Notes under the pieces: generated by a model
What the model was told of the DNA's origin: nothing
The model's database searches: none
Seen by the model: the letters and a program-made list of their open reading frames with translations, nothing else
DNA from: Ravibacter sp964559125
Lineage (GTDB): Bacteria; Bacteroidota; Bacteroidia; Cytophagales; Spirosomataceae
NCBI GenBank assembly: GCA_964559125.1
Contig: CAZLGW010000019.1
Coordinates: 50,010 to 114,009 of the forward strand
Direction: 5' to 3'
Length of the DNA stretch: 64,000 nucleotides
Translations under genes and position numbers: made by a program
Shown here: positions 1 to 9,700 of the stretch, one piece after another
Position numbering within the stretch: the stretch's first letter is position 1
Layout: every line of letters begins with the position of its first letter

Positions 1-151
1 CACAATATACATAGGTTTATTCAAATAGAGCTCCCCTATCTGAAAATAAATTCAGACATAGTTATCTTTTTTTTAAACAATGGGAAAATAGACAAATAGA
101 GGCTGGTCTGCAGCGGAGTAGAGTATGTACTATCCAGGGGATCCGGGGAAT

Positions 152-475
152 TCAGACTTCAATAGTTTCTTCGCGGCAATATCCTGAGTTACCCTCGGTC
201 CAGCTCAGCAATACCCGCCATACGCCACGGCTCAACACTTCGGTCGACACGGTATGTCTCGACTCCTGGTTGCATTTGATGGGAACCGTAATTCTCGCAA
301 ATGATTCGCTTACTCTTTGGAATACAACTTCTGCTTTCCAGAAATGTACCGGTAAAACAAAAGTAATTTCATGCTTCTGAGGCTGATAGTTCATGACTTC
401 TGAGTTAAAGTGTACAACTGGACAAGTGCTCTGGAAAGTGCTTCTTCCCGGCTTGGGAACACTTTCAGAATACAT
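152..475 (-). CDS. small hypothetical protein (107 aa)
   Basis: I do not recognise this protein. It is 107 residues with no signal peptide and no membrane segment. The C-terminal half is beta-strand-rich and ends in GVWRVLLSWTEGNSGYCREE, a W-x5-W pattern followed by a tyrosine/cysteine strand. That ending is reminiscent of small beta-sandwich proteins of the FixH-like type in Bacteroidota, but the membrane helix of FixH is missing. It reads in the same direction as the endonuclease-fold lipoprotein gene upstream, across a 116-base gap, so it may be the last gene of that minus-strand series. No clear ribosome binding site or promoter was seen. It is probably real because the reading frame is protein-like throughout and does not shadow another gene. 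Confidence 0.5.
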   Translation of the reverse strand: MYSESVPKPGRSTFQSTCPVVHFNSEVMNYQPQKHEITFVLPVHFWKAEVVFQRVSESFARITVPIKCNQESRHTVSTEVLSRGVWRVLLSWTEGNSGYCREETIEV

Positions 476-591
476 TGTAAAATTACCTTAGCCACAAGTT
501 ATAAACGATGACCCAGGTCATGTTTAGTACTGCTATTCATTTTTAATTATGCGGGCCGGTATGCTGTGCACATTTTCCCGTGCCTTCCATA

Positions 592-1461
592 CTACTTCCT
601 GAACAGGAGCTGAACGGCCACAGGCTGGTGATCGGAGGGGTATCTACGGTGAAGGGCATCCGTTAGCACGCCGTACTTTAAAACATCAAAATGCCCGCTC
701 ACGAAAATGTAATCAATACGCTTATCGAGCGGGGCGTCCCAGTTAAAGCTGTTAAAGGTACCTTCCGGCCCGTAGGGAGGCATTTTGGAAATACTTCGGG
801 AGTCCTTCAAAAGAGTCCCGATGGTATAGATCTGTTCGGTCTCCGGGGTTGAGTTAAAATCGCCGGTCAGGATCACGGGCGACTCCCCGGCTATAAGCCT
901 GATCTTCTCGACAATCAGCTTCCCCGATTCCCTGCGGGCTATAACGCCCTGGTGATCGAAATGAGCATTAAAAAAGAAAAACACTTTTTTAGTGAGGGCA
1001 TCCCTGAATTTAGCCCAGGAAACAATGCGGTTGCAGCAGGTGGCATCCCAACCTTTTCCGGGGGTATCGGGAGTTTCCCTCAGCCAGAAATCACCGGAGT
1101 CAAGGAGCCTGAACCTGTCTTTTTTGTAAAATATTGCAGAATGCTCACCTGACTTTCGGCCGTCGTCCCGGCCACTACCCGTATACCGGTATTCCTTCAG
1201 CCGGGCAATATCGTCGAGCTGATGCCTGAGTCCTTCCTGTGTTCCGAAAATATCAAAGTCGTGGTACCGGATCAATGCGTTCACATTGTCCTTCCGGTTG
1301 CCCCAGGCATTGATACCGTCGTTGCGGGTGTCGTACCGGAGGTTATAGGAGGCGATATTCAGATAGTCGACCGGCCGCCGGGAAACGCTTGCACAAGAAG
1401 ACAGCAAGCCCAGGCATATACATGCTAACGTAAATACTCTAATCATTTCTGACCTGTTCAT
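592..1461 (-). CDS. endonuclease/exonuclease/phosphatase-fold lipoprotein
   Basis: Secreted member of the endonuclease/exonuclease/phosphatase (DNase I-like) superfamily, about 289 residues, probably a phosphodiesterase or nuclease on the outer side of the inner membrane or at the cell surface. Superfamily motifs occur in order: IASYNLRYD near the N-terminus (metal-binding Asn), GTQEGL (metal-binding Glu), FNAHFDH, LTGDFNSTPE (GDFN), RIDYIF and YPSDHQPV (catalytic SDH). I chose the ATG at 1461 over one 17 codons upstream because MNRSEMIRVF leads straight into a hydrophobic signal with lipobox LLSSC; the upstream extension would be a non-hydrophobic leader. It lies 79 bases downstream of apbE on the same strand. 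The substrate cannot be read from sequence; relatives act on nucleic acids, inositol phosphates or sphingomyelin. Confidence 0.85.
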   Translation of the reverse strand: MNRSEMIRVFTLACICLGLLSSCASVSRRPVDYLNIASYNLRYDTRNDGINAWGNRKDNVNALIRYHDFDIFGTQEGLRHQLDDIARLKEYRYTGSGRDDGRKSGEHSAIFYKKDRFRLLDSGDFWLRETPDTPGKGWDATCCNRIVSWAKFRDALTKKVFFFFNAHFDHQGVIARRESGKLIVEKIRLIAGESPVILTGDFNSTPETEQIYTIGTLLKDSRSISKMPPYGPEGTFNSFNWDAPLDKRIDYIFVSGHFDVLKYGVLTDALHRRYPSDHQPVAVQLLFRK

Positions 1462-1540
1462 TATTGTTTTTATATTTCTTTTCTCACAAAATCTGACCGG
1501 AATAAAGGCCAATAATACGGAATTATGGGGTAACTGCGGC

Positions 1541-2542
1541 TCAGCGTGAATTCATACTAACAAAAGGCTTCAGCCGCTCACTGACATAAATACCCGGCCT
1601 CCCCTCAGATGTCGAATAGCAGGCAAAGACATCCAGCTCCGGCAAATCAGGCAGCTTTTCCTTTAGCCTGTCAATCCCCATTAAAAGGCAGGCGGTTGCA
1701 AAGGCATCAGCTGTCATGGCGTCGTCTGCAAATACCGTAACACTCAGTATATCGCTCACTCCCGGCTTCCCGCTGATCGGGTTAATAATATGCGTATAGA
1801 CAACACCATCCTTTTCATAGTGATTCCGGTAGTTGCCGGAAGTAGCCATAGCGCGGTTTTCTATCTTGACCGTAGCGAGCAACTCCGAAGGCTTCAGAGG
1901 ATCCGAGATCCCGACCACCCATGCAGAACCATCAGGCTTGGTACCACTTCCGCGCAGCTCCCCGCCAACTTCCACGAGGTAGTCTGCAACTCCCATCGAG
2001 TGCAGAAAATCGCAGATCACGTCGACGGAATACCCCTGTGCGATCGCGTTGAAATCAAGCCTCACTCCTTCTTTCGACTTTCTTACCGACACGGAATCAA
2101 ACGAAACCTGCCTGAATCCTACCAGTTGCATTACCGAATCCAAATCAAATCCGGTCGCACCTTTCCGGCCTTTCGGGCCAAAACCATAGGCTTCGACCAG
2201 CGGCATTACCGTAGGATCGAACAAGCCTTCCGTTGCCTGGTATACTTCTTCCGACTTTTTCAGTACAGGATAAAAATAAGGCGACTGAAACCTGATCGCA
2301 TGGGAAAGGTTAAAGAGTGAAAGCTCCGAATCGGGCCTGTAGGTCGACAAAGCCTTGTCAAAATCTACAAGAAGGCTGTCGACAGCCTTCCCGAAATTCC
2401 GGGCGTTCTTATCTGCGTATTTTACCTGGTAGGTAGTCCCCTGGGCATAGCCTGTCAGCGTCACTAAACCGCTCTGCGCCACCGATCCGAGCGAATGACA
2501 AACCAATAAGAGCAACAAAAAAAGCCTGGCAGAGCTATCCAT
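1541..2542 (-). CDS. apbE: FAD:protein FMN transferase (ApbE family)
   Basis: ApbE transfers FMN from FAD to a threonine of exported flavoproteins (for example NqrB/NqrC or RnfG) in a Mg-dependent reaction on the outer side of the inner membrane. The 333-residue length is normal. Family landmarks seen are GYAQGTTYQVKY near residue 32, LDFNAIAQGYSVD, VEVGGELRGSG (substrate-binding glycine-rich stretch), YTHIINPISGKP and DDAMTADAFATACLLMG (metal and flavin site). A leading hydrophobic segment is present; the cysteine in LLVCHSLG does not make a good lipobox, so cleavage after SVAQ is more likely. It starts 24 bases downstream of the GH3-fusion gene, so the two are probably co-transcribed. No candidate flavoprotein substrate is encoded nearby. 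Confidence 0.93.
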   Translation of the reverse strand: MDSSARLFLLLLLVCHSLGSVAQSGLVTLTGYAQGTTYQVKYADKNARNFGKAVDSLLVDFDKALSTYRPDSELSLFNLSHAIRFQSPYFYPVLKKSEEVYQATEGLFDPTVMPLVEAYGFGPKGRKGATGFDLDSVMQLVGFRQVSFDSVSVRKSKEGVRLDFNAIAQGYSVDVICDFLHSMGVADYLVEVGGELRGSGTKPDGSAWVVGISDPLKPSELLATVKIENRAMATSGNYRNHYEKDGVVYTHIINPISGKPGVSDILSVTVFADDAMTADAFATACLLMGIDRLKEKLPDLPELDVFACYSTSEGRPGIYVSERLKPFVSMNSR

Positions 2543-2566
2543 TCTGAAATGCGGAACCTCCGCAGC

Positions 2567-5500
2567 TTACATCGGCTCGCTCCTCAAAAGCGCCTCGTAG
2601 GCTACATCCTGTATCCGTCTCCTGGTTTTAAACGAGTTAATTTTGCTGTTATCCGCACTGGGATATACCCTGTTGGAAAGAAAAATAAAGACCAGGTCTT
2701 TCTCGGGATCTACCCATACGAGGTTCCCGGTAAAGCCGGTATGTCCGTAAGAAGCCGGCGAAGCAAGTTCTGATAAAAACGAGCTGTTGCCCGAAACCCT
2801 TGGCTTATTCCATCCGAGTGCCCGGGAACTGTTCCCCTGCATTTTCGTAAAGAGATCGATGGTCTCGGGCCTGATAAACTGTTTCCCTCCGTAGCGTCCC
2901 TTCCAAAGGTTCATCTGCAGAAGCACAGCAAGGTCATAGGCATTCCCAAACAACCCCGCATGCCCGGCAACTCCTCCGCAGAGGGCCGCCATCTGATCAT
3001 GCACCGTCCCCTGGAGAAGCTCTCCCCTAAACCTGCTGTCGTCCTCGGTCGGCGCTATTCTGCCGGCTTCAAAGCGGTCGAGCGGGTTATAAGCCAGGTG
3101 AGACAGTCCCAGCGGCTCATAGAGATTCTTTGTCACAAAATCATCCAGTGAAGTACCGGTGATCCTTTCCACCGTTTTCTGTAGCATAAAAAAACCCAGG
3201 TCGCTATATACGTAAGGATATGGCCTGGAGGGCGCGCTTCTTTTAGCCATAGGCGATTCTATGATCCATTTCCAGACAGAATCCCTTACCGTATTCCTGG
3301 CGAATAAGGTAGGCGAGACTCGCAATGAATAGACGCTATCCGGCTTATTACTGTAGTACTTACCTGAAAGCTCCGTCGGCGACAGCATAGTAGACTGCCA
3401 CAATTTCGGGTAAAACGATTTAAGGCCTCCCTGGTGAACGAGCAGTTGCCTGATCGTGATATCCTGCTTGTCTGTCCCTTTCAACTCCGGAAGGTAAAAC
3501 GAGACTTTTTTGTCGAGGGCAATCTGCTTGTTGTCATACAGCAGCATCACAGCCTGCAATGTAGATACCACTTTGGTTACAGAAGCCAGATCGTAGAGCG
3601 TTTCAGAGCTTACCTCTTCGGGTTTGTCGTACCTGAGCTTTCCATAGCTCTTCTCTAATACTATTTTACCTGAATGTACGATCAGCACCTGGCAGCCCGG
3701 AAAAGCCTTCTTTGCAATGGCATCATTGGCCAGGTAATCTATATTGGCCAGCACATCGCCGTTTAGTCCGCTAAGATCCGGAGAGCTGTAGGCGAGCTTG
3801 TCCAGGGTACCGGTTTTGATCCCGGTCCCTCTTTTAAACTGCCCCGCCGCAACCGCCAGCACTCCCTCCGACCGGATCGATCCTGCCACCACCTGGGCCG
3901 CGGCTTCCTGGGCCGCCGCATCATTCTGATAAGCCACGATCATAGCGTCTGATTCGGGCAGGATATTGAGGCCGTAGGGAGTCCCGAAGATGCAGACCGC
4001 CATCTTCTTCCCGCTCTGCCTCAATGTATCGATCATCCGGATGGTTTCCGGAGCGATATTGTAATCTGCCGACTTTGAAGAAGACACGTTATGCAATGCC
4101 ACTACTACCGTGCGATAAGGCTCGGTCCCCTTCAATATCTCGTTGAATTCACGCCCGTCGGCCGACATTTTGCTGTAGCTGAAATGACGGACATTCGTAA
4201 GCCTGCCCAGTACTTTATGGAAATCAGTTTCGCCCGGCTCGCCTATTGATACCAGGGCAACCTGCTGCTTTCCTTTGAGGGGAATCAGGTCTCCCTGGTT
4301 TTTAATCACCGCAACCGACGCTTCTACCAGTTCTCTTTTCAGGCTCACGGCACGCGACGAATTGAGGTCCTTCGCCAGGTTGCTGATATCCACGGGTTGG
4401 TAATCGGCAAGACCTGTAAAATATTTAGCCTTCAGGATCCTCTTCACTTTTCCATTAATGGCGGCCTCATCCAGCCGCCCGTCGTTGTAAGCAGCCTTTA
4501 CCGCCTCAACCGACTCCCTGAAACTTTCCGGGGCAAGCACGATATCGTTACCTGCAAGCAATGCTTTCAGGTTCACCTCGCTTGGCTTCCCCGACCTCAA
4601 TACGCCTTTCATATTCATGGCGTCGGTAAAGAGCAGCCCTCTGAACCCCATTTCCTTCCTCAGCACACCCTTCAGCAGATTGGACGACAACGACGCAGGC
4701 AGCGCTTCCTGTGGGTCAAGGGCCGAAACATGTAGGTGTCCGCTCATTACGGCCGTAAGACTATCCCTGATCATCCGGCGGAAAGGATACAGTTCTTCCT
4801 CCGTCAGGCGCTCCTTTGAGTGCTTTAATACGGGCAGTGCATGATGGGAGTCCGTATCGGTATCACCGTGGCCGGGAAAATGCTTGGCGACGGCAATCAC
4901 CCCCTGATGCTGCAGGCCCCTCATATAAGCCGACGCTTTACCGGCAACATTTACCTTGTTATCTCCGAAAGACCGGTTACCTATCACGGGATTGCGGGGA
5001 TTTGTATTGATGTCCGCCACGGGTGCGAAATTGACGTTCACACCAATCCTCCGGCACTGCCGTCCGATTTCAAGCCCCATCTGGTAAATGAGATCATTAT
5101 CCCTGATAGCGCCGAGGGTCATCTGTCTCGGGTAGGAGATGGTACTGTCGAGCCGCATGCCCAACCCCCACTCTGCGTCGAGGCCGATCAGCAGCGGCAC
5201 CCTGGCAGCAGCCTGATAACGGTTGGTGAGCACAGCCTGCCTGCCCGGCCCGCCCTGGAAAAAAAGAATCCCTCCCGGGTTATACTGGCGGATGAGAGCT
5301 TCCACCGCTTTATATTCGGGTTCTTTTTTGTTTGAATAGGCGCTGATCATAAAAAGCTGGCCTATTTTTTCGTCGATCGTCAGCGACGCCAGTATACTGT
5401 CGGCCCAGGCGTTTTCAGGAAGAACTTCGATATTTTCAGGTTTAGGAGTAGCAGGCGTTTTCACTATGTCCACCCGCCGTGCAGAATCAGGCGGCGGAGC

Positions 5501-5638
5501 GGGCTGAGTGAATAAATGCGTGGTGAGGGGCCGCGGAAAACGCATCAACGAAGCACTGGCCGCAATCCCAGCCAGTAATATCACTCCTGCTACTGCTAAA
5601 ATCCTCCGGGAATAAAACGGCCTGAACCTACGCTTCAT
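2567..5638 (-). CDS. GH3 beta-N-acetylhexosaminidase fused to serine beta-lactamase-fold domain
   Basis: Two-enzyme protein of 1023 residues. A membrane or signal segment (about 12-30) leads into a family 3 glycoside hydrolase domain (about 80-600) carrying the NagZ-type signature KHFPGHGDTDTDSH (about 252-265) and the nucleophile region LFTDAMNMKG (Asp near 339). The second half (about 630-1010) is a class C beta-lactamase/D,D-peptidase fold with SVTK (active Ser near 685), YSD (near 809, tyrosine of the YxN motif) and HTG (near 965, in place of KTG). A role in periplasmic muropeptide turnover, cleaving GlcNAc-anhMurNAc and trimming peptide or ester groups, is inferred. This fusion is widespread in Bacteroidota. 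It lies 99 bases downstream of tpiA and 24 upstream of apbE, all on one strand. Confidence 0.92.
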   Translation of the reverse strand: MKRRFRPFYSRRILAVAGVILLAGIAASASLMRFPRPLTTHLFTQPAPPPDSARRVDIVKTPATPKPENIEVLPENAWADSILASLTIDEKIGQLFMISAYSNKKEPEYKAVEALIRQYNPGGILFFQGGPGRQAVLTNRYQAAARVPLLIGLDAEWGLGMRLDSTISYPRQMTLGAIRDNDLIYQMGLEIGRQCRRIGVNVNFAPVADINTNPRNPVIGNRSFGDNKVNVAGKASAYMRGLQHQGVIAVAKHFPGHGDTDTDSHHALPVLKHSKERLTEEELYPFRRMIRDSLTAVMSGHLHVSALDPQEALPASLSSNLLKGVLRKEMGFRGLLFTDAMNMKGVLRSGKPSEVNLKALLAGNDIVLAPESFRESVEAVKAAYNDGRLDEAAINGKVKRILKAKYFTGLADYQPVDISNLAKDLNSSRAVSLKRELVEASVAVIKNQGDLIPLKGKQQVALVSIGEPGETDFHKVLGRLTNVRHFSYSKMSADGREFNEILKGTEPYRTVVVALHNVSSSKSADYNIAPETIRMIDTLRQSGKKMAVCIFGTPYGLNILPESDAMIVAYQNDAAAQEAAAQVVAGSIRSEGVLAVAAGQFKRGTGIKTGTLDKLAYSSPDLSGLNGDVLANIDYLANDAIAKKAFPGCQVLIVHSGKIVLEKSYGKLRYDKPEEVSSETLYDLASVTKVVSTLQAVMLLYDNKQIALDKKVSFYLPELKGTDKQDITIRQLLVHQGGLKSFYPKLWQSTMLSPTELSGKYYSNKPDSVYSLRVSPTLFARNTVRDSVWKWIIESPMAKRSAPSRPYPYVYSDLGFFMLQKTVERITGTSLDDFVTKNLYEPLGLSHLAYNPLDRFEAGRIAPTEDDSRFRGELLQGTVHDQMAALCGGVAGHAGLFGNAYDLAVLLQMNLWKGRYGGKQFIRPETIDLFTKMQGNSSRALGWNKPRVSGNSSFLSELASPASYGHTGFTGNLVWVDPEKDLVFIFLSNRVYPSADNSKINSFKTRRRIQDVAYEALLRSEPM

Positions 5639-5737
5639 TTATTTAAGCTCTTACTGATCAACCTGAATTCCGGTGCTCCATAGCGGCACAACGGAAACCG
5701 TAGCATGAATATAACGAATTTGCCTGAACCAAAACGC

Positions 5738-6499
5738 TTAACGCGCTTTGATTATTTCAGTAAAGTCGCGGGATTTCAGGGAAGCCCCTCCTACCAGTCC
5801 GCCATCGACGTCGGGTCCGGCAAAAAGTTCAGCGGCATTGCCCGATCCTACACTTCCGCCATAGAGAATACTGATACCGGAAGCAATCTGGCTGCCGTAC
5901 TTTTCAGCCAGGTGATCTCTCAGGACTTTATGCATTTCCTGGGCCTGCTCCGCCGAGGCAGTAAGGCCGGTCCCGATTGCCCAGATCGGCTCATAGGCTA
6001 TGACCACCTTTTGAATTTCTTCGGCGCCCAGATGGAAAAGGCTTTCAGTAAGCTGGTTTTTCACAAAACCGGTATAGTCTTCATTCTGGCGCTGATGCAG
6101 CGATTCTCCGCAACAAAACACCGGTGTCAGGCCGTTTTCAAGCGCTATGTTCACTTTTTCGGCCAGTACTTCATTTGTTTCCCCGAAATATTCCCTGCGT
6201 TCGCTGTGTCCTACCAGTACATATTGAATCCCCAGCGACCTGACCATCGGCGCCGATATTTCGCCGGTGTATGCTCCTGAAGCCTTCTGGTAAATATTCT
6301 GAACGCCAAGGCTTATTCCCGGAGCATCTTTTACATACGACCTTAGGGAGGACGCATACAATGCAGGAGGGAATAAAATGACCTGGACATCGCTGGTCAC
6401 TTCATCTTTAACCATATTGACCAGTTCCGACACCAAAGCCAGTGCCTCCTCATAGGTCTTGTTCATTTTCCAGTTACCGGCAACAATCTTTTTCGCCAT
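5738..6499 (-). CDS. tpiA: triosephosphate isomerase
   Basis: Glycolytic and gluconeogenic enzyme interconverting dihydroxyacetone phosphate and glyceraldehyde 3-phosphate in the cytoplasm, normally a homodimeric TIM barrel. It is 253 residues, the normal length. Catalytic residues are all in place: Asn9 and Lys11 in GNWKMN, His98 in LVGHSERR, Glu170 in AYEPIWAIGTG, and the phosphate-binding loop YGGSVGSGNA with GLVGGASL near the C-terminus. Start ATG at 6499 gives the usual MAKKIVAGNWK N-terminus. It heads the minus-strand series tpiA, GH3 fusion, apbE, endonuclease-fold lipoprotein, and has a good Bacteroidota-type promoter about 45 bases upstream. Confidence 0.99.
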   Translation of the reverse strand: MAKKIVAGNWKMNKTYEEALALVSELVNMVKDEVTSDVQVILFPPALYASSLRSYVKDAPGISLGVQNIYQKASGAYTGEISAPMVRSLGIQYVLVGHSERREYFGETNEVLAEKVNIALENGLTPVFCCGESLHQRQNEDYTGFVKNQLTESLFHLGAEEIQKVVIAYEPIWAIGTGLTASAEQAQEMHKVLRDHLAEKYGSQIASGISILYGGSVGSGNAAELFAGPDVDGGLVGGASLKSRDFTEIIKAR

Positions 6500-6543
6500 A
6501 GCGCGCAGTTTTCGATTATTATTTAAGAATATTTTGCTTCCGG

Positions 6544-6575
6544 CAAAGCTAATTCATTCTGCGTAAACTCCGAAA
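6544..6575 (-). promoter_or_regulatory. Bacteroidota-type promoter for tpiA
   Basis: On the minus strand a TAGCTTTG box (6551 down to 6544) fits the Bacteroidota -7 consensus TAnnTTTG. TTTCG (6575-6571), 19 bases upstream of it, is a near match to the TTTG/TTG -33 element. The start codon of tpiA lies about 45 bases downstream. The match is by eye. Confidence 0.55.
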
Positions 6576-6653
6576 CTTTGAGATCTTCTTCACCCGGCCT
6601 GCAGAAGCTCAGCGAATTAATGCAGGGTTAATATTTACCTAATACCGGGGCCG

Positions 6654-6661
6654 TAGCTTTG
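6654..6661 (+). promoter_or_regulatory. -7 box upstream of first susC
   Basis: TAGCTTTG fits TAnnTTTG exactly and lies about 120 bases before the chosen susC start, implying a long 5' leader. No convincing -33 TTG is present at the expected 19-20 base spacing, so this is weaker than the tpiA promoter on the other strand of the same divergent region (6500-6782). The rest of that region is AT-rich with no other recognised element. Confidence 0.35.
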
Positions 6662-6782
6662 TAGCCAAATACTAAAATTAATAAATAACAGCTCATCACT
6701 TAATAAAATTTTTACAACAAATTAAATCAACGTGTATGCAGGAATAACACTCCTGTTTTTCAAAATCCACAATAAAATGCTT

Positions 6783-9700
6783 ATGAGAAAGTTACTACTT
6801 TTGTCAGGGGTCTTCATGTCTCTCTGCAGTCTGAGCTTTGCCCAGGTTGAAGTAAAAGGCACTGTCACGGGCTCCGACGGTACCAGGCTTCCGGGTGTCA
6901 GCATCCTCATTAAAAATACTGCCCAGGGAACCATCACCGACCAGGAAGGACAATATGTTATCAACACCGGAGATAACGCAATCCTGGTTTTCTCTTTTAT
7001 CGGATTTGAGGCGCAGGAAATAGCTGTTGAGGGGAGAAAAACGATCGATGTGGTCCTCAAAGACGACTTTCAAAACCTGGAAGAAGTCGTAGTAACCGCA
7101 ATCGGGATCAAGCAACAGAAAAGAAGGCTCGGGTTTACCACACAGGAAGTAAATACTGAACAACTGGCCAATTCACGGACCATGAACCTCGGCAATGCCT
7201 TGTCGGGGCAGGTAGCCGGACTTACGGTTTCCAATCCAACCGGGATGTTCCAGGCCCCTTCGTTTACACTAAGGGGTAAGACTCCGTTGATCGTCATCGA
7301 CGGTATCCCGGTTGAAACCGACTTCTTCGACGTTACCGGCGAAGACATCGAAAATATCAATGTCCTGAAAGGCACGGCAGCTTCTGCGCTTTACGGCTCA
7401 CGCGGAAAAAACGGCGCCATCCTGATCACCACCAAAAATGCGAAGACAGAAGGGTTGGAGGTAAACATTTCAACCAATAATATGATTACGGCCGGTTTTA
7501 CGGTCTGGCCTGAAACCCAGACAACGTACGGCAGCGGCTCCAACGGCCAGTATGAGTTCTGGGACGGCGCCGACGGCGGTATTTCCGACGGTGACATGAC
7601 ATGGGGGCCTAAGCTTAACTCCGGAGTAAAAGTTCCTCAGTGGAACAGTCCTATCCGCGATAAGCAAACAGGCGAGACCATCCAATGGTACGGGGATGTG
7701 AAAGGTACTGTCTATGACGACCGCTCCCGCTACGAACGCGTTCCGATCGATTTTGTCTACCACGATAACCTTAGGGACTTCCTCCGGACCGGCGTTGTGA
7801 GCACAAATAATTTTTCGGTTTCCTACAGAGGAGAAAAAGCCAGGTACTTTGCTTCCGGGAAATACGCCTACCAGCAGGGGCAGGTACCGAATACTTATCT
7901 CAATACAGGAAGCATCAATTTCAACGCTTCGTTCGATCTCTCGCAAAACCTGAACCTGGAGACGTCCCTTTCCTACAATAAGGTTTTTTCGCCCAACTAC
8001 CCCAGGTATGGCTATGGCCCTAAGAACCACATTTATACCATTCTGCTATGGATGAGCGATGATGTGAACGGGAATGACCTCCGGAACCATTTTTACCGTC
8101 CCGGGTCGGAAGGTTACGTACAGGCCAACTATAACTATGCCTGGTATAACAACCCCTACTTTGCATCCTATGAGCTGGCTCAGACCCAGAACCGGAACGT
8201 AATGGACTCACAGATGAAGCTGAGCTGGAACCTCGGCGAAAACTTCAATGTCCAGGCCCGCGGCTCTCTCCGGAACATCAACCGGTTTGAATCGATGAAA
8301 AGTCCGAAATCCTATATGAATTACGGTGACTCCCGGAACGGCGACTACAAGATCTGGAATTCCGCCCAGGTTAACTTCGATGCCGACGTCCTGGCTTCCT
8401 ATAACAAAAGCATCTCGGATAATTTCCAGTTGGGTCTTAACGGTGGGGCATCCGTTTTTAACCGTTCCTACTCCCAGGAATACCAGTCGACCGACGGTCT
8501 GATCGTACCTTTTGTATACAGCCTGAATAATACCGCCGGACCTGTACAGGCAAGCAACCTGCTGCAGGAAAAATCTATACGGAGCGTTTACGGGGCGGCC
8601 AATCTCGATTTCTACCATGCTGTCTACCTCAGCTTTACTGCCCGGAATGACTGGTCTTCCACGCTCCCCCTGCAAAACAACTCCTACTTTTACCCATCTG
8701 TTTCGCTGAGTACGATGGTGTCTGAATTTGTCAGGATGCCTGCTGCGATAGACTACCTGAAAGTATACTCCTCATGGGCCCAGGTGTCGAGCGACCTCGA
8801 TCCCCGTAATGAAAACCCGTACCGGATCTCTTCCGCGTATAACAAAGGGATCACTTACGGTTCGACACCGTCAGTATACTATCCATCCGGAATTGTCAAC
8901 CCTAATATTCTTCCCGAAAAATCATCGTCATTCGAGCTCGGGCTTTCTTCCGCTTTGCTGAAGAACCGCCTTACCCTCGATCTTACTTACTATAATATAA
9001 CCGACGAAAACCAGATCATCGATCTTGCTATCTCAGAAGCCTCCGGATTTAATTCCAGGCAAGTCAACGGGAACGTATATAAAACCAACGGCTTTGAAAT
9101 TGTTGCCGGTGTTAAGGCGGTCAGGAAGAAGGACTTTTTATGGAATATCGCGGCCAACTGGTCGAGATACGTGCGCAAAATCACTGAAATCTACGGAGAC
9201 CAGCCCCGCTTCGGCAATCTTAAGCTGGGCGAAAGGACCGACAGCTACTATGCACAGGTCTGGATGAAAAGTGCCGGCGGACAGCTCATCCTGGATGCAA
9301 ACGGACTTCCGATCAGGGACCCCTACGTACAGAACCTGGGGCACCTCGACCCTTCATGGCGCCTCGGCATCCAGAACAAATTCAATATTAAAGGATTTGA
9401 TGTAGGCGTGGATATCGACGGCGTATGGGGAGGGATCATGAACTCCAATACGATTGAAAAGATGTGGTGGGCAGGCCGGCACCCCAGCTCTACGGAATAC
9501 CGTGATGCCGAATATGCTGCAGGGAAGCCGGTATATATTCCCGACGGAGTAGTGGTAACAGGCGGAGAGCTGGTGCGGGATGTTCTTGGCAACATAACCC
9601 AGGATACTCGTACTTACAGCCAAAATACGACCGCCGTAAGCTGGCAGACATGGAGCCAGCAATATCCCTACCGCGGAAGGGTTACGGAAAGCGAAAACAA

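Noticed and set aside
1..151. Possible regulatory element at the window start
   Set aside because: AT-rich sequence with no convincing promoter box, hairpin or gene end.
1790..2320. 176-codon open frame on the plus strand over apbE
   Set aside because: Antisense shadow of apbE, which has all family motifs on the minus strand.
2567..5638. GH3 plus beta-lactamase-fold fusion as a novel protein
   Set aside because: The same fusion is widespread in Bacteroidota, and all catalytic motifs are as expected, so it is not new.
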